Positions 1 to 9,108 of a stretch of DNA of 37,918 nucleotides are shown here, one piece after another. The DNA is from a virus. Position numbers and translations under genes: made by a program. The stretch spans positions 1 through 37,918 of the IMG/VR virus record IMGVR_UViG_3300005918_000057; one strand, written 5' to 3'. Every line of letters starts with the position of its first letter. Within the stretch, counting starts at the first letter, position 1. The notes under the pieces are model-generated. The model was not told where the DNA came from and ran no database searches. It saw only the letters and a program-made list of their open reading frames with translations.

Positions 1-1
1 T

Positions 2-1507
2 GACGAAGATACTAGAGGTATCTTTAATTTTAAGCGTTATACTGGAAGCGATTTACTTGTAGGAGTACAAAAGAAAAGAATTAGTGTTTGGAATCCTACC
101 TATGAATATTTTGCCAATATACCTGATGCTGCTGGTGCGTATGATCATTTTAATAGCACTGGTTTAGTCTCGTCACATTCTTTTAATGATATCTTATGGA
201 TAACTACAAACGAAGCCTCCGACAATATATGGACATATAACGGCACTATAATGATAGATCAAACTACGGCAGGAAACCTAAAACTTGATACAGCAGGAAC
301 AGAGAATATATTTACAGCGTTGCATGTTTTTTCATGGAAAGAACGAATATGTTTATTGAACACAGTTGATGGAGCAGGAGCAGGGACAAGGCATGGCAAT
401 AGGGTTATATGGTCATGGGCTGCTGCTGATCCGTTAAGTGGCACAGGCTTTCAATGGGATATACCAGGACACGGAAACTACAACGATGCGTGGACTAGTG
501 AAAACATTATTGATTTTGCTTTCTTAGGAAACCAACCAATCATAGGTTTTGAAAATAGTATATGGACATTAGACTATACCAGTGATCCAAACTTACCGTT
601 TGCATGGAGACAGTTACCGTCAGTCATGCAAGTATCATCAACACACGGTAGACTTACATATGACAACTTAATAACGTTTGTTGGTGGAAAGGGTATCGTA
701 GCATGTAACGGAAACTCAACAACCATAGCCAATGCTAAAATACCTGATTGGGCATATAGCGTAGATCAAACGGATATAAGTTTATGTTATTCAATACGCG
801 ATGATAATTTAGACCAGGGATTAACAGCATATCCATCAATAGACACTTTATTTCCTAATAATCAAATATTAGTCTACAACTACGAGGAAAAGTCATATTG
901 CTACTACACGATGAATGCAAAATGTTTTGGTTATTGGCAAACAAATAATGATCCTACTTTCGATGGTTTTTCAGGGGTTGCTTTTGATGATTTATCATCT
1001 ATGAATTGGGGACATTCGTCATTACAAGCAGGATTCCCAATGATTCTTAGTGGTTGGGAGAAAGGTTATGTATATCAAATTAATGACTATCGCATAAATC
1101 GAGATGAAAATAATTGGTTAGAGAAATTAGAATTAAGCGGTCATTCACCTCAACCATATGCTTTTAATTGGGAGACAGGGCGTTTAAATCCTTTTATAAA
1201 CAAAGGGTTGAAAGCAGTATTAGGAAGAATAGATATATTATTATCTGCTAATGATGCTGCTGAGTTTTCAATAGAGTTCTATTCTGATATGTATGTCAAT
1301 TCATATATGAGAAAGACTGTTAACTGCTCTACGGATGAAGGATTAAAAAAGGTATGGAAGTCAATACTAGTAGATAACGAGGCTAACTTCCATCGTCTTA
1401 GATATTATTTATCAAAATCTCAATTGTTAGATCCTATAAAGAGTAATCAGCAAATTAAGATACATGGCGTTATATATTGGATGAAACCAGGCGGTGAAAT
1501 AGTATGA
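2..1507 (+). CDS. Tail protein, P22 gp10 position (5' end missing)
   Basis: The frame is open from base 2 with no start codon before the ATG at 251, and the roughly 83 codons upstream of that ATG read as good protein, so the gene begins outside the window. About 501 residues are visible. They are rich in Trp, Tyr, Asn and Gly with repeated short strand-like blocks, suggesting a beta-rich, propeller-like tail component. I do not recognise it by sequence. The role is inferred from order: next come a needle-like protein and three ejection proteins, as gp10 is followed by gp26, gp14, gp7, gp20 and gp16 in P22. P22 gp10 is about 470 aa, so the size fits. Its stop overlaps the next start (ATGA). 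Confidence 0.6.
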   Translation, partial: DEDTRGIFNFKRYTGSDLLVGVQKKRISVWNPTYEYFANIPDAAGAYDHFNSTGLVSSHSFNDILWITTNEASDNIWTYNGTIMIDQTTAGNLKLDTAGTENIFTALHVFSWKERICLLNTVDGAGAGTRHGNRVIWSWAAADPLSGTGFQWDIPGHGNYNDAWTSENIIDFAFLGNQPIIGFENSIWTLDYTSDPNLPFAWRQLPSVMQVSSTHGRLTYDNLITFVGGKGIVACNGNSTTIANAKIPDWAYSVDQTDISLCYSIRDDNLDQGLTAYPSIDTLFPNNQILVYNYEEKSYCYYTMNAKCFGYWQTNNDPTFDGFSGVAFDDLSSMNWGHSSLQAGFPMILSGWEKGYVYQINDYRINRDENNWLEKLELSGHSPQPYAFNWETGRLNPFINKGLKAVLGRIDILLSANDAAEFSIEFYSDMYVNSYMRKTVNCSTDEGLKKVWKSILVDNEANFHRLRYYLSKSQLLDPIKSNQQIKIHGVIYWMKPGGEIV

Positions 1508-2007
1508 GTACTCTTCCAAATGATTTATCGTTACCTGATGATCCTAAAGAAATGCGAGATCTTTTAGAAACTCGTTGGAATGATATAGTTCGTTATATGA
1601 AAGGAAGAATAGTAGATTATACACCAACAATATATGGAAGCACAACAGCAGGGACAGTTACATATACAGGTCAAAATGCTGTATATTTACGTCAAGGTCA
1701 GATGGTAGATTATTGGTATGCTATTGCTTGGTCTGCATGGGGTGGCGGTGGTGCTGGTGCAATAAGGCTTACGCTTCCTTTAAAGGTTTGGAACTCTGAT
1801 AGTGATTTTTGGGTATCTTCATGTTCAGCAGTTAATGTTACATTTTCTAATGTTGGTGATACTGTTTGTCATGCAATAGGTGTAAACGATACATATTATG
1901 CTGATATTACTAGTTCTGGAAATAATAGAGCCTTGGGTTATATCCCTGTTCAGGCAGCAGGTACACTTAAAGGCCATATTAGATACTTAGGGCAGCTAGA
2001 CTACTAA
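1504..2007 (+). CDS. Tail needle/knob-like or small fibre protein
   Basis: This 167-aa protein overlaps the preceding tail gene by four bases, implying translational coupling. Residues 12-38 look helical. From residue 39 (YTPTIYGSTTAGTVTYTG) the sequence becomes a Gly/Ser/Thr-rich beta domain of the kind that ends many phage fibres. The position directly after a gp10-like protein matches the P22 gp26 needle slot, and some relatives such as Sf6 carry a trimeric beta knob there. The needle role is inference from context; a small receptor-binding fibre is the main alternative. The protein is shorter than P22 gp26 (233 aa). Confidence 0.6.
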   Translation: MSTLPNDLSLPDDPKEMRDLLETRWNDIVRYMKGRIVDYTPTIYGSTTAGTVTYTGQNAVYLRQGQMVDYWYAIAWSAWGGGGAGAIRLTLPLKVWNSDSDFWVSSCSAVNVTFSNVGDTVCHAIGVNDTYYADITSSGNNRALGYIPVQAAGTLKGHIRYLGQLDY

Positions 2008-2065
2008 AAGAATTGATACTATGTTATGTATCTGGTAAAAATATATTTTAAAAAGAGGTTTAAAT

Positions 2066-2740
2066 ATGGGGTTTTTTAGCGGTACAAAACAGAAAGTTAA
2101 ACAACTTGAGATGCTTACTCCTGAGCAAAGAGGCACGCTTAAGAAGCAGCTTGAACTTTCAGGAATGAACATGGATGATCTTTTCGGGCAAGGCAGTCAT
2201 GTTACAGAATCAGAAGCATATCAAAAAGGTATGGGCGCTTTAGATCAAACGCTTGGTGATTTTGATCCAACAAGGATACAAGATTCATTTCAGCAAGGCG
2301 TTGCCAATCCTGCTAGGCAGAACTTCCAAGAGCAGACAATACCAGGTATAACGGAAAGATTTGCTGGTACAGGTGGTTTAAGAAGCGGTGCTTATTCAGG
2401 GCAGATGCTTAAAGAAGGTCAAAACCTTGAAAGTGGATTAGCTGGTAATTTATCTAATATGCTAATGCAAGGCGAACAACAGCATAATCAAATGAGAAGT
2501 CAGGGCATCAGTCAAGCATTGCAATATGGTTTAGCACCCGAAGAAGAAAAGAAGAACTTACTAGCAATGATGCAAGGAGGAATGAATACACAAGCCTTCC
2601 AGAATCAGATTATACCAGGACAAGCAAGCGGATTTAGTAGTATGATTGGACCTATTGCTCAGGCAGCAGGAACAGCTTTTGCTGGGCCTGTAGGTGCAGC
2701 AGCAGGTAAATTTGTTGCAGGTGGATTTGGTGAGAAATAA
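2066..2740 (+). CDS. Ejection (internal virion) protein 1
   Basis: A 224-aa protein with an AAAAAGAGG ribosome site seven bases upstream. It begins MGFFSGTKQKVKQLEMLTPE, a form I associate with short internal virion or DNA-transfer proteins of uncultured podophages. The middle is Gln/Gly-rich with a QTIPGITERFAGTGGLRSGA stretch, and the C-terminus (about 188-222) is Ala/Gly-rich and could insert in a membrane. It is first of three consecutive genes of this style, in the place of P22 gp14/gp7/gp20/gp16. The likely role is ejection into the host envelope to help carry DNA across. Family recognition is moderate and the exact counterpart is not assigned. Confidence 0.65.
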   Translation: MGFFSGTKQKVKQLEMLTPEQRGTLKKQLELSGMNMDDLFGQGSHVTESEAYQKGMGALDQTLGDFDPTRIQDSFQQGVANPARQNFQEQTIPGITERFAGTGGLRSGAYSGQMLKEGQNLESGLAGNLSNMLMQGEQQHNQMRSQGISQALQYGLAPEEEKKNLLAMMQGGMNTQAFQNQIIPGQASGFSSMIGPIAQAAGTAFAGPVGAAAGKFVAGGFGEK

Positions 2741-2760
2741 ATAAATAAAGGGGTAATGAT

Positions 2761-3741
2761 ATGCCATTAGGGGCAATAGTTACAGAGGGTGTACCTTCAC
2801 TATCTCAAGTGGTAGGTAAAAGTCTTGGTACTGGTATTGGTACTGGTATTGGCGAAGGTCTTAGCTCTATGATGAAAGACAAAAAAGATAAGTCACAAGG
2901 CATGGCAGCAGGTAAACTATCAGGTCTTACAGGCGAGAACTTAGAAGCTTTTGCTTCCATGAGTCCGAAAAACCAAGAACTTTATATGACTAGAGAATCC
3001 AAGAAAAAAGAAACTTATGATCCTGAGAAGCTAAATAATCTATATAACAAAAAGTATGGTATCTTGGATGACTCTCAACTTCTTGGCGATAGTCAAGAAT
3101 CAACCTTGGCAAGACAGAAGAAAGAATCAATAATGACAAGTGCAGAATATCTTATAAGCATTGGAACTCCTGTTAATACAGCTATTCAAGGAGGAGAAAA
3201 GGCATATAATGATAATCAGGAATCAATAGCTAGAGCTCAACAAGAGACAGCTCAAAAAGAACAATCTACGATTAATCAGGCTAGAGAAATAGTAGATGGT
3301 CAAACTTTTCAGGAAGGTCTTGCAGTTATGAAAACCCCTGAAGATAAATTTCAATTTGCAAAAAGCAGAAATTTTAGTGATGAGAAAGCTTCCAGAATTG
3401 CAGAGGGTGACTACGATCCTGCTTTAGAAATTAAAGAAAAAAAAGAAATGGGTTCTATAGGTAGTCTTGTTGCTGCTATTCCTAAAGACTTACCTGAAAG
3501 TTTTCGTGAAGATATAGTTGATACTATGATTTTATTAAAAGCTAATAAGAAGTTGTTTACAGAAGATGGAGTTGAGAAATTAATGGAAGCTGGACTATCA
3601 GAATATGATGCTAGAGCAAACCTTAATATTACTCGTGTTGCAACAGATGATGAAATGAAGCAAGCTAAGGCAAAAGCACAATATAACGAAAAATATACAA
3701 AAGAAGTATTACGTAGTATGGGTTTAACAAGCAAAAAATAA
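2761..3741 (+). CDS. Ejection (internal virion) protein 2
   Basis: A 326-aa protein starting 20 bases after the previous stop, with an AAAGGGG ribosome site. Residues 18-36 are glycine-rich (GKSLGTGIGTGIGEGLSS) and could be membrane-active. The rest is charged and helical, Lys/Glu/Gln-rich from about residue 80 to 240, with no catalytic motif I can see. The place between two other ejection-type genes and the Gly-rich N-terminus point to a virion protein delivered with the DNA. It could instead be a structural chaperone for the large protein downstream. I do not recognise a named family. Confidence 0.55.
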   Translation: MPLGAIVTEGVPSLSQVVGKSLGTGIGTGIGEGLSSMMKDKKDKSQGMAAGKLSGLTGENLEAFASMSPKNQELYMTRESKKKETYDPEKLNNLYNKKYGILDDSQLLGDSQESTLARQKKESIMTSAEYLISIGTPVNTAIQGGEKAYNDNQESIARAQQETAQKEQSTINQAREIVDGQTFQEGLAVMKTPEDKFQFAKSRNFSDEKASRIAEGDYDPALEIKEKKEMGSIGSLVAAIPKDLPESFREDIVDTMILLKANKKLFTEDGVEKLMEAGLSEYDARANLNITRVATDDEMKQAKAKAQYNEKYTKEVLRSMGLTSKK

Positions 3742-3751
3742 CAGGCAAAAA

Positions 3752-6700
3752 ATGAGTATTAGCGATGAACTTATCAGACAAGCAATGGCACAAATACCTG
3801 TTTCTGGACAGTCGCAAGAAGCAGAAGAGTCGCAAAGCCCTTCTGTTAATGACTATGTTAAACAAATGCTTCTTACTCCGCCAGATACTGTTGGCTCTCG
3901 TATTAGTGGTGGCTTTCGTGGTTCTGCTACTGGTATAGCTGCTGGTCTTATAAGTGGAAATGGTATAACTCTAAATGAGTTAAAAGCTCGTGGTGTTAGA
4001 GATCCTAACTTCATTATGGATAGCATAGAAAATGTAGCTGCTGCCATAGGTGATATTCCTGCTATGATTGCGGGTGGTATTGTCGGTAGTGCTGGTGGTC
4101 CTATTGGTGAAGTTGCGGGTGCTTTTGCTACACCTGAAGTTATCAAGTCTATCTATAGAGAATATCTTAATGCGACAGAAGGAACTGATAAGCCTTTTAC
4201 TTTTGGTGACTTTATTAAATCAACAGCTAATGTTTTTAAATCAGGTGCAATTGCTGGTGCTGAAGGTGCAGCATTTGGTGCTGTAGCTAGAGTTATGCAA
4301 CCACTAATGGGAATGAAACAATTTAAGGGATTCTTTGAAAGTGGTGCTGTTAGGTATTCATCGGCAGTTGAAAAGGGTGCTGAAAAGCTAGGTATTGATC
4401 TAATAAAAACTCCTTTACATACTCTTGAAGAGAGCGTTGTAAATAATATTCTTAAGAAATCAAGTCCTATTAGAGGTGGAATTGCTAGTGCTGTAGATGC
4501 AGCAGTAGGAAAGATCCCTACAGAAATAGGAAAGAGTGCTGCTCGTGGCAGTCTTAGTGTAGCAGCAGAAACGGCAGCCTTAACGACTGTATCATCAATG
4601 CTTGGTCAAGGTGATTTCTCTATAGAATCTTTTACTAGAAACTTAGCCGTTCTACTTCCATTTAAAATAGGTCACGCTTTTGCTAATAAGATAAAAGTTT
4701 TAGCTACTGAACATGGTTTAGATAAAATACTAAAAGAAATAGATAAAGCTGACAGCGAAACCGAAGCAAATAAGATACTACAAATAACATATCAAGAAGG
4801 TACTAGCAAAGAAACACGACAACAGAAGCTAGAGCGTAAAGGATTACAAGAAACAGAAAAAGGCAAGATAGAAGTTAAAGAACCTACACCTAGCAAAGAA
4901 ACTATTCCACAAAGAACTACTAGAGGTTTTGAGGAATTAGAATATAAAAAAGTAGATAAAGAACTTATTGCCGAAGAGAAGCGAAAGCAAATAGAATTAA
5001 AGAAACGTGCAGATGATGAGGCTATACTTTTAGGAGCTAGCGAAAAGGCAAAGAGACTAGCAAGGAGAGAACCAAAACCATCTATTGATCCTAGAGGTGG
5101 TGAAAGATTTCAAGATAAACTAGAAGCTGAAAAGAAAAGGCTCGGTGATTTTGAGGTGGGAGAACGTATCACAAATAATAAAATACGCGATGGAAAAATT
5201 CTTAAGAAAAATAAGCAATATGCTGAAATAGAAACACCTGATGGAAAAATAAAGCGTCGTCTTATATCTGAAATGTTTACTGAGTTTATTCCTGAGGAAG
5301 TACAAAAGAAAGCTGTAGAGCGAGTTAAGGCAGAAGAAGAAGCAAGGAAAGCAAAGATAAAAGAAGAGCGTTTAAAAACTATTAAAGATCAAGGCGAGAA
5401 ACTTAAAACTGAAAAAGCTTCTGAGTATGCTCCTGGATACGTTGTAGAATTTCCAATGAAAGGCGAAATTAAGACAGGAAAAGTAACAAAAGTTGGCGAT
5501 AAGACAGTCTCTATATATGATCCCAAAACAAAGAAAACTCATATCAGAAAGAAAGAAAACATCAAGGTCATAGATAAAAGTAAAGGTTCAGAGCCAGATT
5601 TATTTAAGTCTGCTAAGAAAGCAGAAGAAAACGGAAAAGGACATTTAAATGCTAACGACTGGGTTTATTCTACAAAACTTGATTCTAAAGGCGAACCAGT
5701 TAGAGAAAAGGTTGCTGTAGCAGATGATGTTAAAAGTAGAATGTCACCTAAGCCATCTAAGCCTATAGGTAGAAAGAATATTATAGAGAGTATTGAAAGG
5801 TTATTTAAGATACCTATTAGGAAAGGTTCTATAGAGGGTGATCGTACTGCTGGTATATTTAAATCTCATGAAAGAGTTATTAGAATTAAAGAAGCTTATG
5901 ATCTAGATTCAACATTTCATGAACTTGCACACGATATTGATAAGAATGTATTTGGTAGAGATTTTAAAGAAGGATCATATGACGAACTAGAACCTTACCG
6001 TCATGAGCTTGAAGATATAGCAACTCCTGCTAAAGAAGGTCAAGACCCTATTTCTGAGGGTCTAGCAGAAGGTGTTAGAATATGGTTACAAGATAAAGCC
6101 TTATCAGAAGAGTTAACACCTAAGTTTAAAAAATATTTAGAAAAAATATTAGCAGAAGATTATACAGGTACTTTAGAGCCTCTTAATGAATTAAGTAAAC
6201 AATATGAAGGCTGGAAAAATCAGAGTACCAGAAATAAATATCTTGGAGAAATGGACAATACTGTTCCTGCAACTATTCCAGACAGGGTTAAAAAATTCCT
6301 AACTAAAGAAGGCTTCTCTGAAAAGATGGGTCAAATGTGGTATGACTTTAAGGTTAATTTTGTAGATAAATACCTTGGTGTTGAGTTTTTTAGTCCTTCT
6401 GCTTATAGGAAGATGAGAATATTAGCAGGAATTAACGGTAAGATAGAATCATTTATGTTGCGTGGTACGCATGATTTTAATAACCCTTTAGATGTAACAG
6501 GAAAGGGATTACAAGAAATCATTAAACCTTCTGTAGAAGTGGCAGAACTTGGACATAGGGATTTAGATGTATATTTAGTAGCTAGAAGGGTTGAGGCTTT
6601 AGCAGGAAGAGAAAAAGAAGTTAACACACAGATGTCATTAAAAGATGCTAAAGAATTAATTGGAGATTACGAAAAGAAATATCCTCAGTTTAAGAAGACA

Positions 6701-8884
6701 GCCGAAGAATTACAACCTTATCAAGATTCATTACTTAGAAACCTTGTTGATTCAGGAATACTAAGCGAAAAACAATACAAAGATATCAAATCAAAAGATG
6801 ATTTTTATGTTCCTTTATACCGATTAGTAGAAGCAGCAAGTCCAGTAAAGGGAATGAGAAAGATGTCAAGCCTAGAGGCTTTTCAACCTATTAGAACGAT
6901 TAAAGGCGGAAAAGAAATCTTTAAAAGTCCTACGGAAAGTATCTATAAAAACACAGCTATGTTTTTAGAAGTTGCAGAGAAGAATGGAATATTAAAACAA
7001 CTACATGAAGATTTAATCGGCAAAGAAAATATAGGTAGTATATTTGAGGGATTAGATAGCAAAGATACTTCTAGGGCTGAATTGATAAAAAAAGCAACAG
7101 AGTTAACAGGTGATGCTAAAGAGGTTTATGAAGGTGTTAGTAAAGAATTATTAGAGGCAGCTTTAGATCAAACTGCAGTACAGAGCGAAGGCAATACAGT
7201 AAAGATTTATATAGATGGAAAGCCTCAAATGTTTGAGGTAGATGCAAGATTGCATAAAGCTATTAAGGGGATGCGTAGAGAAGAGATCCCAACAATGCTA
7301 AAGATGTTAGAAATGCCTGCTAAAACACTCCGTATTGGTTCTACTATTACACCAGATTTTATTATAAGGGCAGGGGTAAGAGATGTACCAGAGGCATTAT
7401 TTAAGACACAGTATGGCATAACTATTGGTGATATACTTAATGGATACAAGGAAGCTTATAAAGAAGTTACAGGCAAGGGAAGCGAGCTATTCGATCAGCT
7501 TAGAGCTTCTGGCGGTTCTCATTCTGGTTTTGCTTCTTTAAATAGAAATCATCACATTAGAAACATGAATGAATTAGCAAGAAAGCATATGTCATTAAAG
7601 AATGTAATCTTTAATGAGAAGATGGGTTTACAGACTCTATCAGAGATTGTTGAGAACGCTCCTAGAATTGCAGAGTTTAAGAAAGGATTAGAAGTAGAAA
7701 GAGCTAAAGCCGGTGGTAAAATTGATAAGGCAGGTATAGAGAGAGCTGCTCTAGCAGCTAGAAGTGTTACAATGGATTTTGCTAGAATGGGTAATTATAT
7801 GAGTGTATGGAATAGGATTGTTCCTTTTGCTAATGCTCATATGCAGGGTTGGGCTACATTCTTTGAAGCATTTAAATCAAAATTACATAATGGTGTATTT
7901 ACTTATAAAGATACTATATTACCAATACAGAGACTTGCTACATCGATGGTATTACCATCGATTGCTCTTGCAACTTTAAACGCAGGGCAAAAATGGTATC
8001 AAGAAGTACCTCAATATCTAAAAGATAACTTTTGGTTATTTAAATTCCCCGGTACAGACAAGATTTTTAAAGTACCTAAACCTTATGAGATGTCAGTAGT
8101 AGCCAATGCTTTTGAACGACTTATTGATTATCATAAAGGTAATGATCCTAAAGCTTTTGAAAAGTGGTATAAGCATTTATTTAGTTTAACTGTTCCTTTA
8201 TATATGCCTGCGATGGTAGCTCCTATGGTTGAACATTTTGCAGAGAGAACATTATTTACAGGTCGTGATCTTATTCCACAGAATGTTAAAGGTATGCTTG
8301 GTAGATATAAATCAGGAGTATACACAAGTGAATTTTCTAAGAAGGCATCTAAAATATTAGCTAGAATGTCAGGGAATATAATAGATACACCACCTGCTGT
8401 CATTGATAACTATATTAGGGCATGGTCTGGTTCTATGGGTCAGTATGCTTTAAGTGCGGTTGATTGGACGATGAATGCAACAGGAATAACGGATACTGTT
8501 AAACCTGATAAAAGGCTTGGAGATTATCCTTTCTTAAGATCTTTCGCTGTTAACTACCCATTACAAGGTTCTCAGTCAGTCAATCAATTCTTTGATAAAT
8601 ATAATAAGTTAACTGCAACAGAAAAGACGATAAAATCTCTAATCAAAGAAGGTAACTACAAAGAAGCTGCAAAGCTTCAAAAAGATTTCAAGGGTGTTAT
8701 TGGTAAAGATTCATACAAAGCTCTAATAAATATGATGGGTATGGTTAAAGGTATCTATAAAAACAAAAATATTGATCCTAAAGAAAAGCGTGATCTTATC
8801 GATCAGATATATTTTCAGATGACTACTGTTGCTGCTTCTGTTCTTCCCGAGCTTGATAAGGATTACAAGAAGGTAATGAAATAA
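3752..8884 (+). CDS. Large ejection protein with HExxH motif and LPD38-like C-terminus
   Basis: At 1710 aa this is the largest protein here. Visible parts in order: a Gly/Ala-rich, membrane-active-looking N-terminal region (about 50-290); a long Lys/Glu-rich coiled coil (about 340-660); a possible gluzincin-type zinc protease site, HELAH at residues 723-727, with candidate third-ligand glutamates at 769 and 773; a helical middle region; and a C-terminal region (about 1350-1600, VWNRIVPFANAHMQGWATFF onward) resembling the large polyvalent protein domain LPD38. Such giant proteins are ejected with phage DNA in podoviruses and may degrade or remodel envelope material. The zinc protease reading rests on the motif alone. 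The ribosome site is weak (CAGG). The 3' end overlaps a minus-strand gene by 62 bases. Confidence 0.7.
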   Translation: MSISDELIRQAMAQIPVSGQSQEAEESQSPSVNDYVKQMLLTPPDTVGSRISGGFRGSATGIAAGLISGNGITLNELKARGVRDPNFIMDSIENVAAAIGDIPAMIAGGIVGSAGGPIGEVAGAFATPEVIKSIYREYLNATEGTDKPFTFGDFIKSTANVFKSGAIAGAEGAAFGAVARVMQPLMGMKQFKGFFESGAVRYSSAVEKGAEKLGIDLIKTPLHTLEESVVNNILKKSSPIRGGIASAVDAAVGKIPTEIGKSAARGSLSVAAETAALTTVSSMLGQGDFSIESFTRNLAVLLPFKIGHAFANKIKVLATEHGLDKILKEIDKADSETEANKILQITYQEGTSKETRQQKLERKGLQETEKGKIEVKEPTPSKETIPQRTTRGFEELEYKKVDKELIAEEKRKQIELKKRADDEAILLGASEKAKRLARREPKPSIDPRGGERFQDKLEAEKKRLGDFEVGERITNNKIRDGKILKKNKQYAEIETPDGKIKRRLISEMFTEFIPEEVQKKAVERVKAEEEARKAKIKEERLKTIKDQGEKLKTEKASEYAPGYVVEFPMKGEIKTGKVTKVGDKTVSIYDPKTKKTHIRKKENIKVIDKSKGSEPDLFKSAKKAEENGKGHLNANDWVYSTKLDSKGEPVREKVAVADDVKSRMSPKPSKPIGRKNIIESIERLFKIPIRKGSIEGDRTAGIFKSHERVIRIKEAYDLDSTFHELAHDIDKNVFGRDFKEGSYDELEPYRHELEDIATPAKEGQDPISEGLAEGVRIWLQDKALSEELTPKFKKYLEKILAEDYTGTLEPLNELSKQYEGWKNQSTRNKYLGEMDNTVPATIPDRVKKFLTKEGFSEKMGQMWYDFKVNFVDKYLGVEFFSPSAYRKMRILAGINGKIESFMLRGTHDFNNPLDVTGKGLQEIIKPSVEVAELGHRDLDVYLVARRVEALAGREKEVNTQMSLKDAKELIGDYEKKYPQFKKTAEELQPYQDSLLRNLVDSGILSEKQYKDIKSKDDFYVPLYRLVEAASPVKGMRKMSSLEAFQPIRTIKGGKEIFKSPTESIYKNTAMFLEVAEKNGILKQLHEDLIGKENIGSIFEGLDSKDTSRAELIKKATELTGDAKEVYEGVSKELLEAALDQTAVQSEGNTVKIYIDGKPQMFEVDARLHKAIKGMRREEIPTMLKMLEMPAKTLRIGSTITPDFIIRAGVRDVPEALFKTQYGITIGDILNGYKEAYKEVTGKGSELFDQLRASGGSHSGFASLNRNHHIRNMNELARKHMSLKNVIFNEKMGLQTLSEIVENAPRIAEFKKGLEVERAKAGGKIDKAGIERAALAARSVTMDFARMGNYMSVWNRIVPFANAHMQGWATFFEAFKSKLHNGVFTYKDTILPIQRLATSMVLPSIALATLNAGQKWYQEVPQYLKDNFWLFKFPGTDKIFKVPKPYEMSVVANAFERLIDYHKGNDPKAFEKWYKHLFSLTVPLYMPAMVAPMVEHFAERTLFTGRDLIPQNVKGMLGRYKSGVYTSEFSKKASKILARMSGNIIDTPPAVIDNYIRAWSGSMGQYALSAVDWTMNATGITDTVKPDKRLGDYPFLRSFAVNYPLQGSQSVNQFFDKYNKLTATEKTIKSLIKEGNYKEAAKLQKDFKGVIGKDSYKALINMMGMVKGIYKNKNIDPKEKRDLIDQIYFQMTTVAASVLPELDKDYKKVMK

Positions 8885-8996
8885 ATCTCATTATAGATTC
8901 TAGTACCAATACTCGCATTGTGATGCCGCGTTTAGCGGCTTCTATTTTTATTAAGTCACGATCTTCTTTTGTTAATTCTATATAAAGTCCTAACAT
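8823..8996 (-). CDS. Small ribbon-helix-helix-like regulator
   Basis: A 57-aa reading frame running against the end of the large ejection gene, with GAGG six bases upstream of its ATG. Residues 4-38 (LYIELTKEDRDLIKIEAAKR, then GITMRVLVLESIM) have the strand-helix-helix pattern of Arc/MetJ-type RHH proteins and small antitoxins. The tail is Gln-rich. It is divergent from the fibre gene at 9109. A dyad at 9009-9028 lies just upstream and could be its own operator. The pattern match is good, but the small size and the overlap with another gene lower certainty. It could be an antitoxin without a partner or a phage repressor-like protein. Confidence 0.55.
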   Translation of the reverse strand: MLGLYIELTKEDRDLIKIEAAKRGITMRVLVLESIMRFISLPSCNPYQAREEQKQQQ

Positions 8997-9008
8997 CTAA
9001 ACCTCAGT

Positions 9009-9028
9009 ATATAAATATATGTTTATAT
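9009..9028. promoter_or_regulatory. AT-rich dyad between divergent genes
   Basis: ATATAAA and TTTATAT arms of seven bases flank a six-base spacer. The dyad lies between the minus-strand RHH-like gene and the plus-strand fibre gene. RHH regulators often bind such short dyads next to their own gene, so an operator or a bidirectional -10 region is possible. Its low complexity means it may also be chance. Confidence 0.3.
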
Positions 9029-9108
9029 ATATGTCTTTTTTAAATCAATAAGAATTAGTGTATAGAAAATAGCACAATCGATGCTATAGCAAAAAAATGA
9101 GGTACTTA

